NCBI RefSeq assembly: GCF_000740775.1
Contig: NZ_JFGS01000017.1
Coordinates: 21,561-85,560, forward strand
Direction: 5' to 3'
Length of the DNA stretch: 64,000 bases
From: Haematobacter missouriensis
GTDB lineage: Bacteria; Pseudomonadota; Alphaproteobacteria; Rhodobacterales; Rhodobacteraceae
The notes below the pieces were generated by a model. The model saw nothing but the letters and a program-made list of their open reading frames with translations, searched no databases and was not told the origin of the DNA. The position numbers and the translations under genes were made by a program. Numbering within the stretch: position 1 is the first letter of the stretch; the number at the start of each line of letters is the position of its first letter. Of this stretch, positions 54,760 through 63,986 are shown in pieces.

Positions 54760-55257
54760 TCAGATCAGGCCGCCGCACCAGCCCTGTCTGCGTCCGCCAT
54801 CGTAGGCCCGCGCCAGACCGCTTGACACCATGATCGCGGCAAGCGGCCTGCCGTCCAGCAGCACCGTCGCCAGTGACCGCCCGTAGAGATCGCGGGAGCC
54901 AATCCGCACCTCGATATGCTCTGCCCCCCAGAGCTTCCAGCGGAGCAGCCATGTCGCGGCAACCGCCCTTGCGAATTCGGAGGGGCAGCCGGGGCTGAAC
55001 AGTTCCGGCGTGTCGAAGCCGCGCAGCCGCGTGTTCACCAGACCGCGGGTCAGGCAGGCAAGCTTCAGCGTGTCTCCATCCGTGACGGACCAGATGCGGC
55101 AGGTCTTGCCGTTGCCCTCGTGAATGGGCTTGACCACCGCCATACCCATATCCAGCCCGGCCGGTCCCAGTGTCGCCAGCAGGACAAGAAACAGCAGCCG
55201 CGACCGCAGCCGAAGGGCGCGTCGAAGCATCCGCGGTGGAGAAAGAAGCGTGAACAT
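54760..55257 (-). CDS. Exported thermonuclease (SNase-like) protein
   Basis: From the ATG at 55257 the product is 165 residues. An N-terminal signal anchor ([17 protein letters not shown]) precedes a staphylococcal-nuclease-type OB fold with [14 protein letters not shown] (Asp/Thr metal site), RLRGFDTPE (catalytic Arg/Glu) and [17 protein letters not shown]. Two Cys pairs may form disulfides outside the membrane. It probably cleaves nucleic acid in the periplasm. An ATG at 55293 is an alternative start. It is embedded in the leucine operon between the two carboxylase genes. Confidence 0.8.
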   Translation of the reverse strand: MFTLLSPPRMLRRALRLRSRLLFLVLLATLGPAGLDMGMAVVKPIHEGNGKTCRIWSVTDGDTLKLACLTRGLVNTRLRGFDTPELFSPGCPSEFARAVAATWLLRWKLWGAEHIEVRIGSRDLYGRSLATVLLDGRPLAAIMVSSGLARAYDGGRRQGWCGGLI

Positions 55258-55371
55258 CGTCCCGCTTCTGACCGGTCGCATCGGCAAAGGCAACCCGCTC
55301 CGGCGAAATCCGCCGATCCTTTCGACTGCCCGTGGAATCCGCTGGTTGCGAGGGGTTTCTCATCCTATGCC

Positions 55372-56976
55372 TCACATGCGGAACACGCCGAAGCGCGTCT
55401 GACCGACAGGCGCATTCAGGCTCGCCGAGAGACTGAGGGACAGCACGTCGCGCGTCTTGCGCGGGTCAATGATCCCGTCGTCCCACAGCCGGGCAGAGGC
55501 ATAGAGCGGGTGGCTCTGACGGTCGAACATCTCGATGGTGGGGCGCTTGAACGCGGTCTCATCCTCCGCGCTCCAGCTTCCGCCGGTGCGTTCGATACCC
55601 TCGCGTTTCACCGTTGCCAGCACGCCCGCTGCCTGCTCGCCACCCATGACGGAAATGCGCGAGTTCGGCCATGTCCACAGGAACCGCGGCGAATAGGCCC
55701 GCCCCGCCATGCCATAGTTCCCCGCGCCGAAGGAGCCGCCGACCAACATGGTGATCTTCGGCACTTCCGTCGTCGCGACCGCCGTGACCAGCTTTGCCCC
55801 GTGGCGGGCGATGCCTTCGCTCTCGTACTTCCGCCCCACCATGAAGCCGGTGATGTTCTGCAGGAACACCAGCGGAATGCCGCGTTGCGAGCACAGCTCC
55901 ACGAAATGCGCCCCCTTCACGGCGGATTCGGAAAACAGCACCCCGTTGTTGGCGATGATCCCCACCGGGATCCCCGTGACATGGGCGAATCCCGTCACCA
56001 GCGTCTCGCCGAACCGCGCCTTGAACTCGTCGAAGCGGGAGCCGTCCACCACGCGGGCGATGACCTCCCGGATGTCGTAGGGCGTCTTCAGGTCGGCAGG
56101 CACCACGCCGAGGATCTCCTCCGGGTCATAGGCCGGTTCTTCGCTCGACTGCATCGTCACGGTAAACGGCTTCGTGCGGTTCAGCCCGGCCACGGCCTGA
56201 CGCGCCAGCGCCAGTGCGTGCGTGTCGTCCTCCGCCAGATAATCGGCAACACCCGACAGGCGCGTGTGCACGTCCCCGCCGCCCAGATCCTCGGCCGACA
56301 CGACCTCCCCCGTCGCCGCCTTTACCAGCGGAGGGCCGGCGAGGAAGATCGTGCCCTGGTTCTTCACGATGATCGTCACGTCGGACATGGCCGGCACATA
56401 GGCCCCGCCTGCGGTGCATGACCCCATGACGACGGCGATCTGCGGGATGCCCTTCGCGCTCATCCGCGCCTGATTGTAGAAGATGCGGCCGAAATGCTCC
56501 CGGTCCGGGAAGACCTCGTCCTGCTGGGGCAGGTTCGCGCCGCCCGAATCCACAAGGTAGACGCAGGGAAGATGGTTCTCCTCCGCGATCTCCTGCGCGC
56601 GGAGGTGCTTCTTCACCGACATGGGATAGTAGGTGCCGCCCTTCACCGTCGCATCATTGCAGACGATGAGCACCTCCTGCCCCGCCACGCGCCCGATCCC
56701 GGCAATCAGCCCGGCGCAGGGGGCGGCATTGTCATACATGCCATGCGCGGCGGTTGCGCCGATCTCCAGAAACGGCGAGCCGGGGTCCAGCAGGTTGGCG
56801 ACCCGCTCCCGCGGCGCCATCTTGCCCCGCGCCACGTGGCGGGCGCGGGCTTTGTCGCCGCCTCCTGCGGCGGCCAGGGCCGCAGCCTCCGCCGCCGTTT
56901 CCAGCAGGGACAGATGGGCCGCACGATTGGCGCGGAAGCCTTCGGAAGCGGTCAGTGCCGCGGAGACGAGTTTCAT
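55372..56976 (-). CDS. liuB: Methylcrotonyl-CoA carboxylase carboxyltransferase beta subunit
   Basis: The 534-residue protein is a crotonase-fold carboxyltransferase. It contains [20 protein letters not shown] (acyl-CoA site), [15 protein letters not shown], and the biotin-side region [20 protein letters not shown] and [10 protein letters not shown]. It transfers CO2 from biotin to 3-methylcrotonyl-CoA, producing 3-methylglutaconyl-CoA, working with the alpha subunit two genes downstream. It starts 10 bases after the isovaleryl-CoA dehydrogenase gene. Confidence 0.94.
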   Translation of the reverse strand: MKLVSAALTASEGFRANRAAHLSLLETAAEAAALAAAGGGDKARARHVARGKMAPRERVANLLDPGSPFLEIGATAAHGMYDNAAPCAGLIAGIGRVAGQEVLIVCNDATVKGGTYYPMSVKKHLRAQEIAEENHLPCVYLVDSGGANLPQQDEVFPDREHFGRIFYNQARMSAKGIPQIAVVMGSCTAGGAYVPAMSDVTIIVKNQGTIFLAGPPLVKAATGEVVSAEDLGGGDVHTRLSGVADYLAEDDTHALALARQAVAGLNRTKPFTVTMQSSEEPAYDPEEILGVVPADLKTPYDIREVIARVVDGSRFDEFKARFGETLVTGFAHVTGIPVGIIANNGVLFSESAVKGAHFVELCSQRGIPLVFLQNITGFMVGRKYESEGIARHGAKLVTAVATTEVPKITMLVGGSFGAGNYGMAGRAYSPRFLWTWPNSRISVMGGEQAAGVLATVKREGIERTGGSWSAEDETAFKRPTIEMFDRQSHPLYASARLWDDGIIDPRKTRDVLSLSLSASLNAPVGQTRFGVFRM

Positions 56977-56986
56977 GGCGCCCTCC

Positions 56987-58150
56987 TCAGGCCGTGACCG
57001 ACATCAGTTCCCGCCCGATGAGCATGCGGCGGATTTCGCTGGTGCCCGCCCCGATCTCCATGAGCTTCGCGTCACGGAACAGGCGGCTCACCACGCTGTC
57101 GTTCAGAAATCCCGCGCCACCAAAGGCCTGCACCGCCTGATGCGCCTGCACCTGCGCCTGCTCGGAGGCGTAGAGCACGCAGGCGGCGGCATCCTGCCGT
57201 GTCACCTCACCCCGGTCGCAGGCTTTCGCCACCTCATAGACATAGGCCCGGGCGGTGTTCATCGCGGTGTACATGTCCGCGATCTTGCCCTGCATGAGCT
57301 GGAAGCTCCCGATCTCCTGTCCGAACTGGCGGCGTTCGTGCATATAGGGCATCACCTCATCCAGACAGGCGGCCATGATCCCCGTGCCGATACCCGACAG
57401 GACCACCCGTTCGTAGTCCAGCCCCGACATCAGCACCCGCACGCCCTTGCCTTCCCCGCCCAGAACGTTCTCGAAAGGCACCTCCACGTTCTCGAACACC
57501 AGCTCCGCGGTGTTGGAACCGCGCATCCCCAGCTTGTCGAAATGCCGGGAGGTGGAGAAGCCCGTCATGGTCTTTTCGACGATGAAGGCGGTCATGCCGC
57601 GGGATCCGGCCTCCGGGTCGGTCTTGGCATAGACGACCAGCGTATCGGCATCCGGCCCGTTCGTGATCCAGTATTTCGTGCCGTTCAGCACGTAATAGCC
57701 GTTCCGCTTCTCGGCGCGGAGTTTCATAGACACCACGTCCGACCCGGCTCCCGCCTCCGACATGGCAAGTGCGCCGACATGATCGCCGGAGACGAGCTTC
57801 GGCAGGTATCTGGCCCTTTGCTCCTCCGTGCCGTTCAGCTTGATCTGGTTCACGCAGAGATTGGAGTGGGCGCCATAGGAAAGCGAGACGCTGGCGGACG
57901 CCCGCGCGATCTCCTCCACCGCGATGACATGGGCAAGGTATCCCATCCCCGCTCCGCCATATTCCTCCGGCACGGTGACGCCCAGCACGCCAAGGTCGCC
58001 CAGTTCCTTCCACAGCGGCGCGGGAAATTCATTCGTGCGGTCGATCTCTGCCGCCATGGGCTTCAGCCGCTCCTGCGCCCAGCGATGGACCGCCTCGCGC
58101 AGCGTTTCGATATCCTCGCCCAGATCGAAGCGCATCGACGCCATGAACAT
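56987..58150 (-). CDS. liuA: Isovaleryl-CoA dehydrogenase
   Basis: The 387-residue acyl-CoA dehydrogenase shows [34 protein letters not shown] (FAD/substrate site) and [11 protein letters not shown], whose Glu is in the helix-G position used as catalytic base in isovaleryl- and long-chain dehydrogenases rather than the usual C-terminal position. It converts isovaleryl-CoA to 3-methylcrotonyl-CoA, passing electrons to ETF. It leads the operon behind a promoter with an operator. An ATG at codon 3 or 6 is possible. Confidence 0.93.
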   Translation of the reverse strand: MFMASMRFDLGEDIETLREAVHRWAQERLKPMAAEIDRTNEFPAPLWKELGDLGVLGVTVPEEYGGAGMGYLAHVIAVEEIARASASVSLSYGAHSNLCVNQIKLNGTEEQRARYLPKLVSGDHVGALAMSEAGAGSDVVSMKLRAEKRNGYYVLNGTKYWITNGPDADTLVVYAKTDPEAGSRGMTAFIVEKTMTGFSTSRHFDKLGMRGSNTAELVFENVEVPFENVLGGEGKGVRVLMSGLDYERVVLSGIGTGIMAACLDEVMPYMHERRQFGQEIGSFQLMQGKIADMYTAMNTARAYVYEVAKACDRGEVTRQDAAACVLYASEQAQVQAHQAVQAFGGAGFLNDSVVSRLFRDAKLMEIGAGTSEIRRMLIGRELMSVTA

Positions 58151-58168
58151 CCCGATTCCCTCCCCGGA

Positions 58169-58214
58169 ATTGAACGTGTGTTCAATAAATATCGCTGGCC
58201 TCGAACCCGGTCAA
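58169..58214 (-). promoter_or_regulatory. Leucine-operon promoter and palindromic operator
   Basis: On the reverse strand TTGACC (58209-58214) and TATTTA (58186-58191) are 17 bases apart. Directly after the -10 lies the perfect palindrome ATTGAAC-ACAC-GTTCAAT (58169-58186), covering the start of transcription and 18 bases upstream of the liuA ATG. Its size and symmetry fit a TetR-type dimer or similar repressor. No regulator gene is adjacent. Confidence 0.75.
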
Positions 58215-58249
58215 TCGCGCAAATGATCTGGCCGAAATGGAGACTCCAG

Positions 58250-58693
58250 ATGCGCCGTATCGTTATTGCCCTTTCGATGTCGTTCGCGGCCACCACCGCA
58301 TTTGCCGAAGAAGTCGGTCGCATAGGCGTGGACTGGATGGGAAACGATGTCGTGGTGGAGGCGTTTGACGACCCGAAGGTACAGGGCGTCACCTGCCATG
58401 TCGCCTACTTCAGCCGTTCAACGATCGACAGGCTGCGGCAGGGCAACTGGTTCGAGGATCCTTCGAACTCGGCCATCTCCTGCGCCAAAGTGGGGCCGGT
58501 GACGCTGGGAGACATAGAAAAGGGACCAAAGGGAGAGGAGGTCTTCAGCGAGAGGCGGTCGATCATCTTCAAATCGCTGAAGGTACGCCGGATATACGAT
58601 GAGGCGCATCATACGCTGATCTACGTCTCGCATGGCGATCAGGTGGTGGAGGGTTCTGCCAAGATGGCGATTTCCACCGTCGCGCTCGACTGA
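58250..58693 (+). CDS. creA: CreA-family exported protein
   Basis: The 147-residue protein has a signal peptide (MRRIVIALSMSFAATTAFA) and the CreA domain with VGRIGVDWMGNDVVVEAFDD, PKVQGVTCHVAYFS and CAKVGPV. CreA is a periplasmic protein of unknown function. GGAG precedes the ATG by 7 bases. The gene diverges from the leucine operon and ends before a strong terminator. Confidence 0.9.
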   Translation: MRRIVIALSMSFAATTAFAEEVGRIGVDWMGNDVVVEAFDDPKVQGVTCHVAYFSRSTIDRLRQGNWFEDPSNSAISCAKVGPVTLGDIEKGPKGEEVFSERRSIIFKSLKVRRIYDEAHHTLIYVSHGDQVVEGSAKMAISTVALD

Positions 58694-58716
58694 AACACCG
58701 CTACAACGCGCATGAG

Positions 58717-58750
58717 AAGGCCGGCCGGGACTACCCGGCCGGCCTTTCTT
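58717..58750. terminator. Strong bidirectional terminator after creA
   Basis: A perfect 13-bp stem (AAGGCCGGCCGGG with its complement) around ACTA is followed by TTTCTT. It lies between creA and the convergent KGG gene and would serve both. Confidence 0.85.
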
Positions 58751-58762
58751 GCAACCCTGGGA

Positions 58763-58954
58763 TCAGCGGCTTCCGTGTGAGGATTCGCCGCCCTTCCGGC
58801 CCGCCTCTGAGGCGCGTTCCCGATCATTGGCGAAATTCCCCGGATTGGACGACTTCGAGCCGCCCTGTTGGCCGCCCTTGTTGTGATCCATATCCTGCTT
58901 CATCTGGCCGCTCTTCTTGTCCTTGTCGGACGAGCCATGTTGATTGGTTGCCAT
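58763..58954 (-). CDS. KGG-motif stress-induced protein
   Basis: The 63-residue hydrophilic protein ends with the KGG signature GNFANDRERASEAGRKGGE, shared with E. coli YciG and many stress-induced small proteins. Its start follows a GGAGG site; longer upstream frame has no support. It is likely disordered and induced by osmotic or general stress; its molecular role is unknown. Confidence 0.85.
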   Translation of the reverse strand: MATNQHGSSDKDKKSGQMKQDMDHNKGGQQGGSKSSNPGNFANDRERASEAGRKGGESSHGSR

Positions 58955-59051
58955 TTTGAGTCCTCCAACTCCTTGCCAGTCTGGCTGGCAGGATAACAAC
59001 AGCGGGCGAGCAGCGATGTTCCTGATCGCCGAAGCAGTCGCGAAAAAGAGA

Positions 59052-59720
59052 TCACAGCGGCAGAAGGCGCTCCACCAACCCCGGCAGCGTGGCATAGTCA
59101 TCGAGCAGAGCATCCGGCTCCAGCCGGGCGATGCCGGGGCCTTCCGGGCCGAACGTGACAAGCACCACCGGCACTCCCACCGCCCGCGCGGTGTTCCGGT
59201 CCGTCACCGTATCCCCGACAAGAAGCGAGCAGGCGACCTCTCCCCCCGCGCGGAGGACGGACTGCCGGTAGGGTTCCGGGTCGGGTTTACGGCTGGCAAG
59301 CGTGTCGGCGCCGATCAGCGACTGGAACAGGTCCCGCACGCCGAGCCGGGCAAGAAGCGTCTCCGCCAGCCCCTCGGGCTTATTGGTGCAGATGCCCACC
59401 CTGTCCCCCCGCCCGCGGAGCGCCTCCACCGCCTCCACCGCACCGGGATAAAGGCGGGTGTGGCGGTCGATATCCTCACCATAGGCCTTGAGCAGCAGGG
59501 GGAAATCAGCGTCCACATCCGCCTCGCTCCACTCCCGTCCCAACCGCGAGAGGCCGAGCCGGAGCATGGCGCGTCCACCCGCAAACGCCGTTCCGGCATC
59601 CGCAACGGGATCAAGCGGCGTCCCCTCGCCACGCGACTGGAAACAGGCATTGGCGGCGGCGATCAGGTCGGCGGATGTGTCCGCCAGCGTTCCATCGAGA
59701 TCGAATATCACCGTCCGCAT
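59052..59720 (-). CDS. gph: Phosphoglycolate phosphatase-like HAD hydrolase
   Basis: The 222-residue HAD protein shows IFDLDGTLAD (nucleophile Asp 7, Asp 9), GICTNKPEG (motif II Thr), RKPDPEPY (motif III Lys) and LLVGDTVTDRNTAR (motif IV). It probably clears 2-phosphoglycolate, although other small phosphosugars are possible. It is divergent from glmU. Confidence 0.88.
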   Translation of the reverse strand: MRTVIFDLDGTLADTSADLIAAANACFQSRGEGTPLDPVADAGTAFAGGRAMLRLGLSRLGREWSEADVDADFPLLLKAYGEDIDRHTRLYPGAVEAVEALRGRGDRVGICTNKPEGLAETLLARLGVRDLFQSLIGADTLASRKPDPEPYRQSVLRAGGEVACSLLVGDTVTDRNTARAVGVPVVLVTFGPEGPGIARLEPDALLDDYATLPGLVERLLPL

Positions 59721-59825
59721 CCGCCGCTCCTTGAAACGTCCCGTAAATTCATGTGATGGCCCGCGCTCTTGCGGCAGGCGAGGCTCTCGGTAAAACGGGC
59801 GCGACAGGAAGGGAAGATCAGACGT

Positions 59826-61175
59826 ATGGCGACGGCACTCATCGTTCTGGCAGCAGGTCAGGGAACACGAATGAATTCGGACCTGCCCAAGGTTCTGCAC
59901 GAAGTGGGAGGGGCGCCGCTTGTGGTTCATGCGCTGCTCTCCGCCGCGCCTCTGGAGCCGGAGCGCAGCGTGGTCGTGACAGGACATGGCGGAGCTGCGG
60001 TCGCCGGCGTCGTGGAAGAGTTTGATGAGCGTGTCCGCACCGTGGAGCAGGCCGAACAGCTTGGCACCGCCCATGCCGTGTTGCAGGCCGCGCCGATGCT
60101 GGAGGGCTTCGCCGGGAACGCCATCGTGCTCTACGGCGATACACCCTTCATCCGCGCCGAAACGCTTGAGGAGATGCTGGCCGCACGGAAGCAGCACGAT
60201 ATCGTCGTGCTGGGTTTCGAGGCGGCAGACCCCGGACGCTATGGCCGTCTGGTGATGGAGGGCGACACCCTGCTCCGCATCGTTGAATACAAGGACGCGA
60301 CGGAGAGCGAACGCCGTATCGGGCTGTGCAACAGCGGGGTGCTTTGTGCAGATGCGGCCACGCTGCTGCGGCTCGTCTCGGAGGTCGGCAACGAAAATGC
60401 GGCGGGTGAATACTACCTGACCGATATCGTGGCGCTCGGCCGGGCGCAGGGGTTGTCCGCCACCGCCGTCACCTGTGCGGAGGTGGAGACGATGGGCGTG
60501 AACACCCGTGCCCAGCTCGCCACCGCGGAGGCTGCCTTTCAGGCTCGCGCCCGCGGAGAGGCGGCGGAGAACGGCGTGACGCTGCTCGATCCAGCGACGG
60601 TGCATTTCTCGTGGGACACCGCCATTGGCCGCGACACGGTGGTGGAGCCGAACGTGATCTTTGCGCCGGGCGTCACGGTGGAATCGGGCGCGCGCATCCG
60701 GGGCTTTTCGCATCTGGAGGGATGCCACGTCTCGGAAGGCGCGACGGTCGGGCCTTTCGCCCGGCTCCGCCCCGGTGCGGAACTGGCGGAAGGGGTGCAT
60801 GTCGGCAACTTCGTAGAGATCAAGAACGCCACCATCGCGCAGGGCGCCAAGGTCAACCACCTCACCTATATCGGCGATGCGAGCGTGGGTGAGGAGACGA
60901 ACATCGGTGCGGGCACCATCACCTGCAATTACGACGGCGTGAACAAGCACCGGACGAAGATCGGAGCGCGGGTGTTCATCGGATCGGACACCATGCTGGT
61001 CGCTCCCGTTCGGATCGGTGACGATGCGATGACCGCGACAGGCTCCGTCATCACGGCGGATGTTCCGGCAGGCGCCCTCGGCGTCGCCCGCGCCAAGCAG
61101 GAGGTGAAGCCCGGCTTCGCCCTGCGGTTCTTTGAACGGCTCCGCGCAGCAAAGCGCGCCAAGGGAGGCAAGTGA
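59826..61175 (+). CDS. glmU: Bifunctional UDP-N-acetylglucosamine pyrophosphorylase / glucosamine-1-phosphate acetyltransferase
   Basis: The 449-residue enzyme has an N-terminal nucleotidyltransferase (LAAGQGTRMNSDLPKVLHEV, GTAHAV, YGDTPFI) and a C-terminal left-handed beta-helix acetyltransferase (GPFARLRPGAELAEGVHVGN, TNIGAGTITCNYDGVNKH). It makes UDP-GlcNAc for peptidoglycan and LPS. The ATG giving MATALIVLAAG is chosen over an upstream frame. It is followed one base later by glmS. Confidence 0.96.
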   Translation: MATALIVLAAGQGTRMNSDLPKVLHEVGGAPLVVHALLSAAPLEPERSVVVTGHGGAAVAGVVEEFDERVRTVEQAEQLGTAHAVLQAAPMLEGFAGNAIVLYGDTPFIRAETLEEMLAARKQHDIVVLGFEAADPGRYGRLVMEGDTLLRIVEYKDATESERRIGLCNSGVLCADAATLLRLVSEVGNENAAGEYYLTDIVALGRAQGLSATAVTCAEVETMGVNTRAQLATAEAAFQARARGEAAENGVTLLDPATVHFSWDTAIGRDTVVEPNVIFAPGVTVESGARIRGFSHLEGCHVSEGATVGPFARLRPGAELAEGVHVGNFVEIKNATIAQGAKVNHLTYIGDASVGEETNIGAGTITCNYDGVNKHRTKIGARVFIGSDTMLVAPVRIGDDAMTATGSVITADVPAGALGVARAKQEVKPGFALRFFERLRAAKRAKGGK

Positions 61176-61176
61176 C

Positions 61177-62994
61177 ATGTGTGGTATCGTCGGCGTTCTG
61201 GGCCATCACGAAGTCGCCCCCATGCTGGTGGAAGCGCTGCGGCGGCTGGAATACCGCGGCTATGACAGCGCGGGTATCGCCACTGTCAACCATGGCCATC
61301 TTGACCGGCGGCGGGCGACGGGCAAGCTCGTCCACCTGTCGGACCTGCTGGTGCATGAGCCGCTGGCCGGCAAGTCCGGCATCGGTCATACCCGCTGGGC
61401 CACCCATGGTGCGCCCTCCGTCCGCAATGCGCATCCGCATGTCTCGGGCGGGGTCGCGGTGGTGCATAACGGCATCATCGAGAACTTTCGCGCGCTGAAG
61501 GCCGAATTGGAGGAACAGGGCTACAGTTTCGATTCCGACACGGATACGGAGATTGTGGCTACCCTCACCCGCAGCTACATGGAAACGGGCATGGATGCCG
61601 ACGCCGCCACCGCCGCAACGGTGGCACGGCTGGAGGGCGCCTTTGCGCTCGGGTTCCTGTTCGATGGCGAGGAGGATCTGATGATCGTCGCGCGCAAGGG
61701 CTCTCCCCTCGCCATCGGGCATGGCGACGGCGAGATGTTCGTGGGGTCCGACGCCATCGCCCTCGCCCCCATGACCGACCGGATCACCTATCTGGAGGAA
61801 GGCGACCGGGCCGTGATCCGCCGCTCCGGTGCCGTCATCTATGATGCAGCGGGACGGCGCGCGAACCGGAAGATGGAGACGATCCGCATGGACGCGGCGC
61901 GGATCGAAAAGGCCGGCTACAAGCACTTCATGGCCAAGGAGATCGCCGAACAGCCGGTGGTGCTGGGCGACGCGCTTTCCCATTACATCAATGCCGATGG
62001 GGAAATCGTGCTGCCCATCGAGATTGATTTCGCCAGCGCAGACCGGGTGGCGATGTCCGCCTGCGGCACAGCCTATATCGCCTGTCAGGTGGCGAAATAC
62101 TGGTTCGAGCAGCTCGCGGGCCTGCCGGTGGATACCGACTTCGCCTCGGAGTTCCGTTATCGCGAACCGGTACTGTCGCCCAGATCGCTGGCCTTCTTCG
62201 TCAGCCAGTCGGGGGAGACCGCCGATACGCTCGCGGCGCTCCGCCACGCGCAGGGTCAGGTCGCGCAGACGGTGGGTATCGTGAACGTCGCCACCTCCAC
62301 CATCGCGCGGGAGGCGGATGGTGCGCTGCCGATCCTCGCCGGGGTCGAGATCGGCGTGGCCTCCACCAAGGCGTTCACCTGTCAGCTCCTTATCCTCGCG
62401 CTTCTCGCGCTGCGGGCGGGGGTGGATCGGGGCCGTATCTCGCCTGAGGAACTGCGCGGCCATGTCGCGGCACTCCGCAGCCTGCCCGGCCTGCTCAACA
62501 CTGCCATCGGCCAGTCCGATCAGATCGAGCGCCTGGCCCGTCAGCTCTCCGAAGCGAAGGACGCGCTCTTCATCGGGCGTGGACCTATGTTCCCTCTCGC
62601 CCTTGAAGGCGCGCTGAAACTAAAGGAAATCAGCTATATACACGCGGAAGGCTATGCGGCGGGCGAGCTGAAGCATGGGCCAATCGCTCTGATCGACGAA
62701 ACCATGCCGGTGATCGTGATGGCCCCGCGAGATGCACTTTTTGACAAGACCGTCTCCAACATGCAGGAAGTGATGGCACGCAAGGGCAAGGTATTGCTCA
62801 TCTCCGACCATCAGGGCATTCACGAAGCAGGATCCGGCGTCGCCGATACGATACACATGCCCGAAGCGCCCGCTCCCTTCGCCCCGATCCTCTACGCAAT
62901 ACCCGCACAGCTCATCGCCTACCACACCGCCGTCGCGAAGGGCACCGACGTCGATCAGCCCCGTAACCTGGCGAAATCCGTGACAGTGGAATAA
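61177..62994 (+). CDS. glmS: Glutamine--fructose-6-phosphate aminotransferase
   Basis: The 605-residue enzyme begins MCGIVGVLG, so Cys 2 is the glutaminase nucleophile once Met is removed. RRLEYRGYDSAG and HTRWATHG complete the glutaminase domain. The two SIS isomerase domains have SACGTAYIACQVAKYW and SQSGETADT, and the end is AKSVTVE. It makes glucosamine-6-phosphate and is cotranscribed with glmU, placing the first and last steps of UDP-GlcNAc synthesis together. No glmS ribozyme is expected or seen upstream because the gap is one base. Confidence 0.97.
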   Translation: MCGIVGVLGHHEVAPMLVEALRRLEYRGYDSAGIATVNHGHLDRRRATGKLVHLSDLLVHEPLAGKSGIGHTRWATHGAPSVRNAHPHVSGGVAVVHNGIIENFRALKAELEEQGYSFDSDTDTEIVATLTRSYMETGMDADAATAATVARLEGAFALGFLFDGEEDLMIVARKGSPLAIGHGDGEMFVGSDAIALAPMTDRITYLEEGDRAVIRRSGAVIYDAAGRRANRKMETIRMDAARIEKAGYKHFMAKEIAEQPVVLGDALSHYINADGEIVLPIEIDFASADRVAMSACGTAYIACQVAKYWFEQLAGLPVDTDFASEFRYREPVLSPRSLAFFVSQSGETADTLAALRHAQGQVAQTVGIVNVATSTIAREADGALPILAGVEIGVASTKAFTCQLLILALLALRAGVDRGRISPEELRGHVAALRSLPGLLNTAIGQSDQIERLARQLSEAKDALFIGRGPMFPLALEGALKLKEISYIHAEGYAAGELKHGPIALIDETMPVIVMAPRDALFDKTVSNMQEVMARKGKVLLISDHQGIHEAGSGVADTIHMPEAPAPFAPILYAIPAQLIAYHTAVAKGTDVDQPRNLAKSVTVE

Positions 62995-63941
62995 ACGACC
63001 CCATCGGGCCATTTTGTTGCGCGCAAGAAATAAGGTTTAGGCACGCGGATCGACTGGCTTTTTGATCCCGGAGCTTAGCGCGGCATGGAACCGGCGTGTA
63101 CGTGCAGCCTGGATCTGTCTTGACAAGGACTAGAACTCAGGTTGCCCCGTCCGGCGCGTGACGCCATCAGGCCGGCCTAGCCGTTTTTGGAGCGCATGGC
63201 CGGCCGTGTGCATCATTCGCTGGATCGAGCGGTCTCCTTTCACGAAAAGCGGGCGGCGAGCGTCACGCCATGGGGATGGCCCTCTGCGAAGCTGATGCGA
63301 CGATTGCCCGCCACGTGGTGTTGGCCTTTGGTCTGTCAATGAGGGTTTGGGACGGAAAAATTCGCAGCAGCCTTTTTATCCTGCGAGACCAGCAATCACG
63401 GGATGCCAAATTCACCTTGACGCCAACCGTATCCGCGCTCCCCGGAAGAGGATCGCTGGAAGCGCCTTTTGCGGTCGGAGGCCGAGGGCAGCTTTTTCAT
63501 AGGAAGTTGGACGGCAGCTACCACGTTCTTGGACGTTCAAAGCCACGGCAACGCCGGCAAGCGGCGCTCCGCTTTTCCCAGCGAGACTGATGCGCGTGCC
63601 CCTCAAGCCGCGGCACGTCGTCATTCTTCCAGCGGTGGACGGGAGGCTCGCGGTCTGGGACGGAGATCGTCACGAAGGCTGCAGCTCTGTCCACGGGGCC
63701 GCTTTCACCCGCCAGGTTCGACGCCGTTTAAGGCTGAGGCAGAAAGCGTTCGACATTCGCCGAGGCCTCTCTTCGCCGGTGAATGGAAAACCCCGGCAGT
63801 CGCGCGGATCTGTTCTTCCGGCCAAGGCGAGTCAATTCGATTCTCAGAAAGCGTGGCAAACGATTTCCGTCCGAATGCTCATTGTATGCTCATTGCGGGA
63901 TTTCCCGACATCAAGCGCGTCTTCCAACTACTTGATTTTAT
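62995..63941. other. Gene-free kilobase between glmS and the tRNA-Arg fragment
   Basis: Nearly 950 bases hold only short, overlapping open frames in several phases with no recognisable product, and stop codons appear in all frames. Small direct repeats occur (such as GCTCATTG repeated around 63880-63900). It may be the debris of an older integrated element next to a tRNA hot spot. I see no transposase or integrase remnant that I could name. Confidence 0.5.
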
Positions 63942-63986
63942 TGGCGCACCCGACAGGATTCGAACCTGTGACCTCTGCCTTCGGAG
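63942..63986 (-). other. 3' fragment of tRNA-Arg(CCG), probable attachment site of a second element
   Basis: On the reverse strand 45 bases run from the anticodon loop (CTCCGAA, anticodon CCG) through GGCAG, the T arm ACAGG/TTCGAAT/CCTGT, the acceptor strand CGGGTGC and GCCA. The expected 5' strand of the anticodon stem (complement of GGCAG) is replaced by AATTG, and no D arm follows in the last bases. Such anticodon-loop-to-CCA copies are the usual duplicated core left by tRNA-integrating elements. Confidence 0.75.

Noticed and set aside
59721..61178. Minus-strand N-terminal extension of the phosphatase frame up to 708 residues
   Set aside because: The HAD motif begins at the ATG at 59720; the extra part is antisense to glmU.
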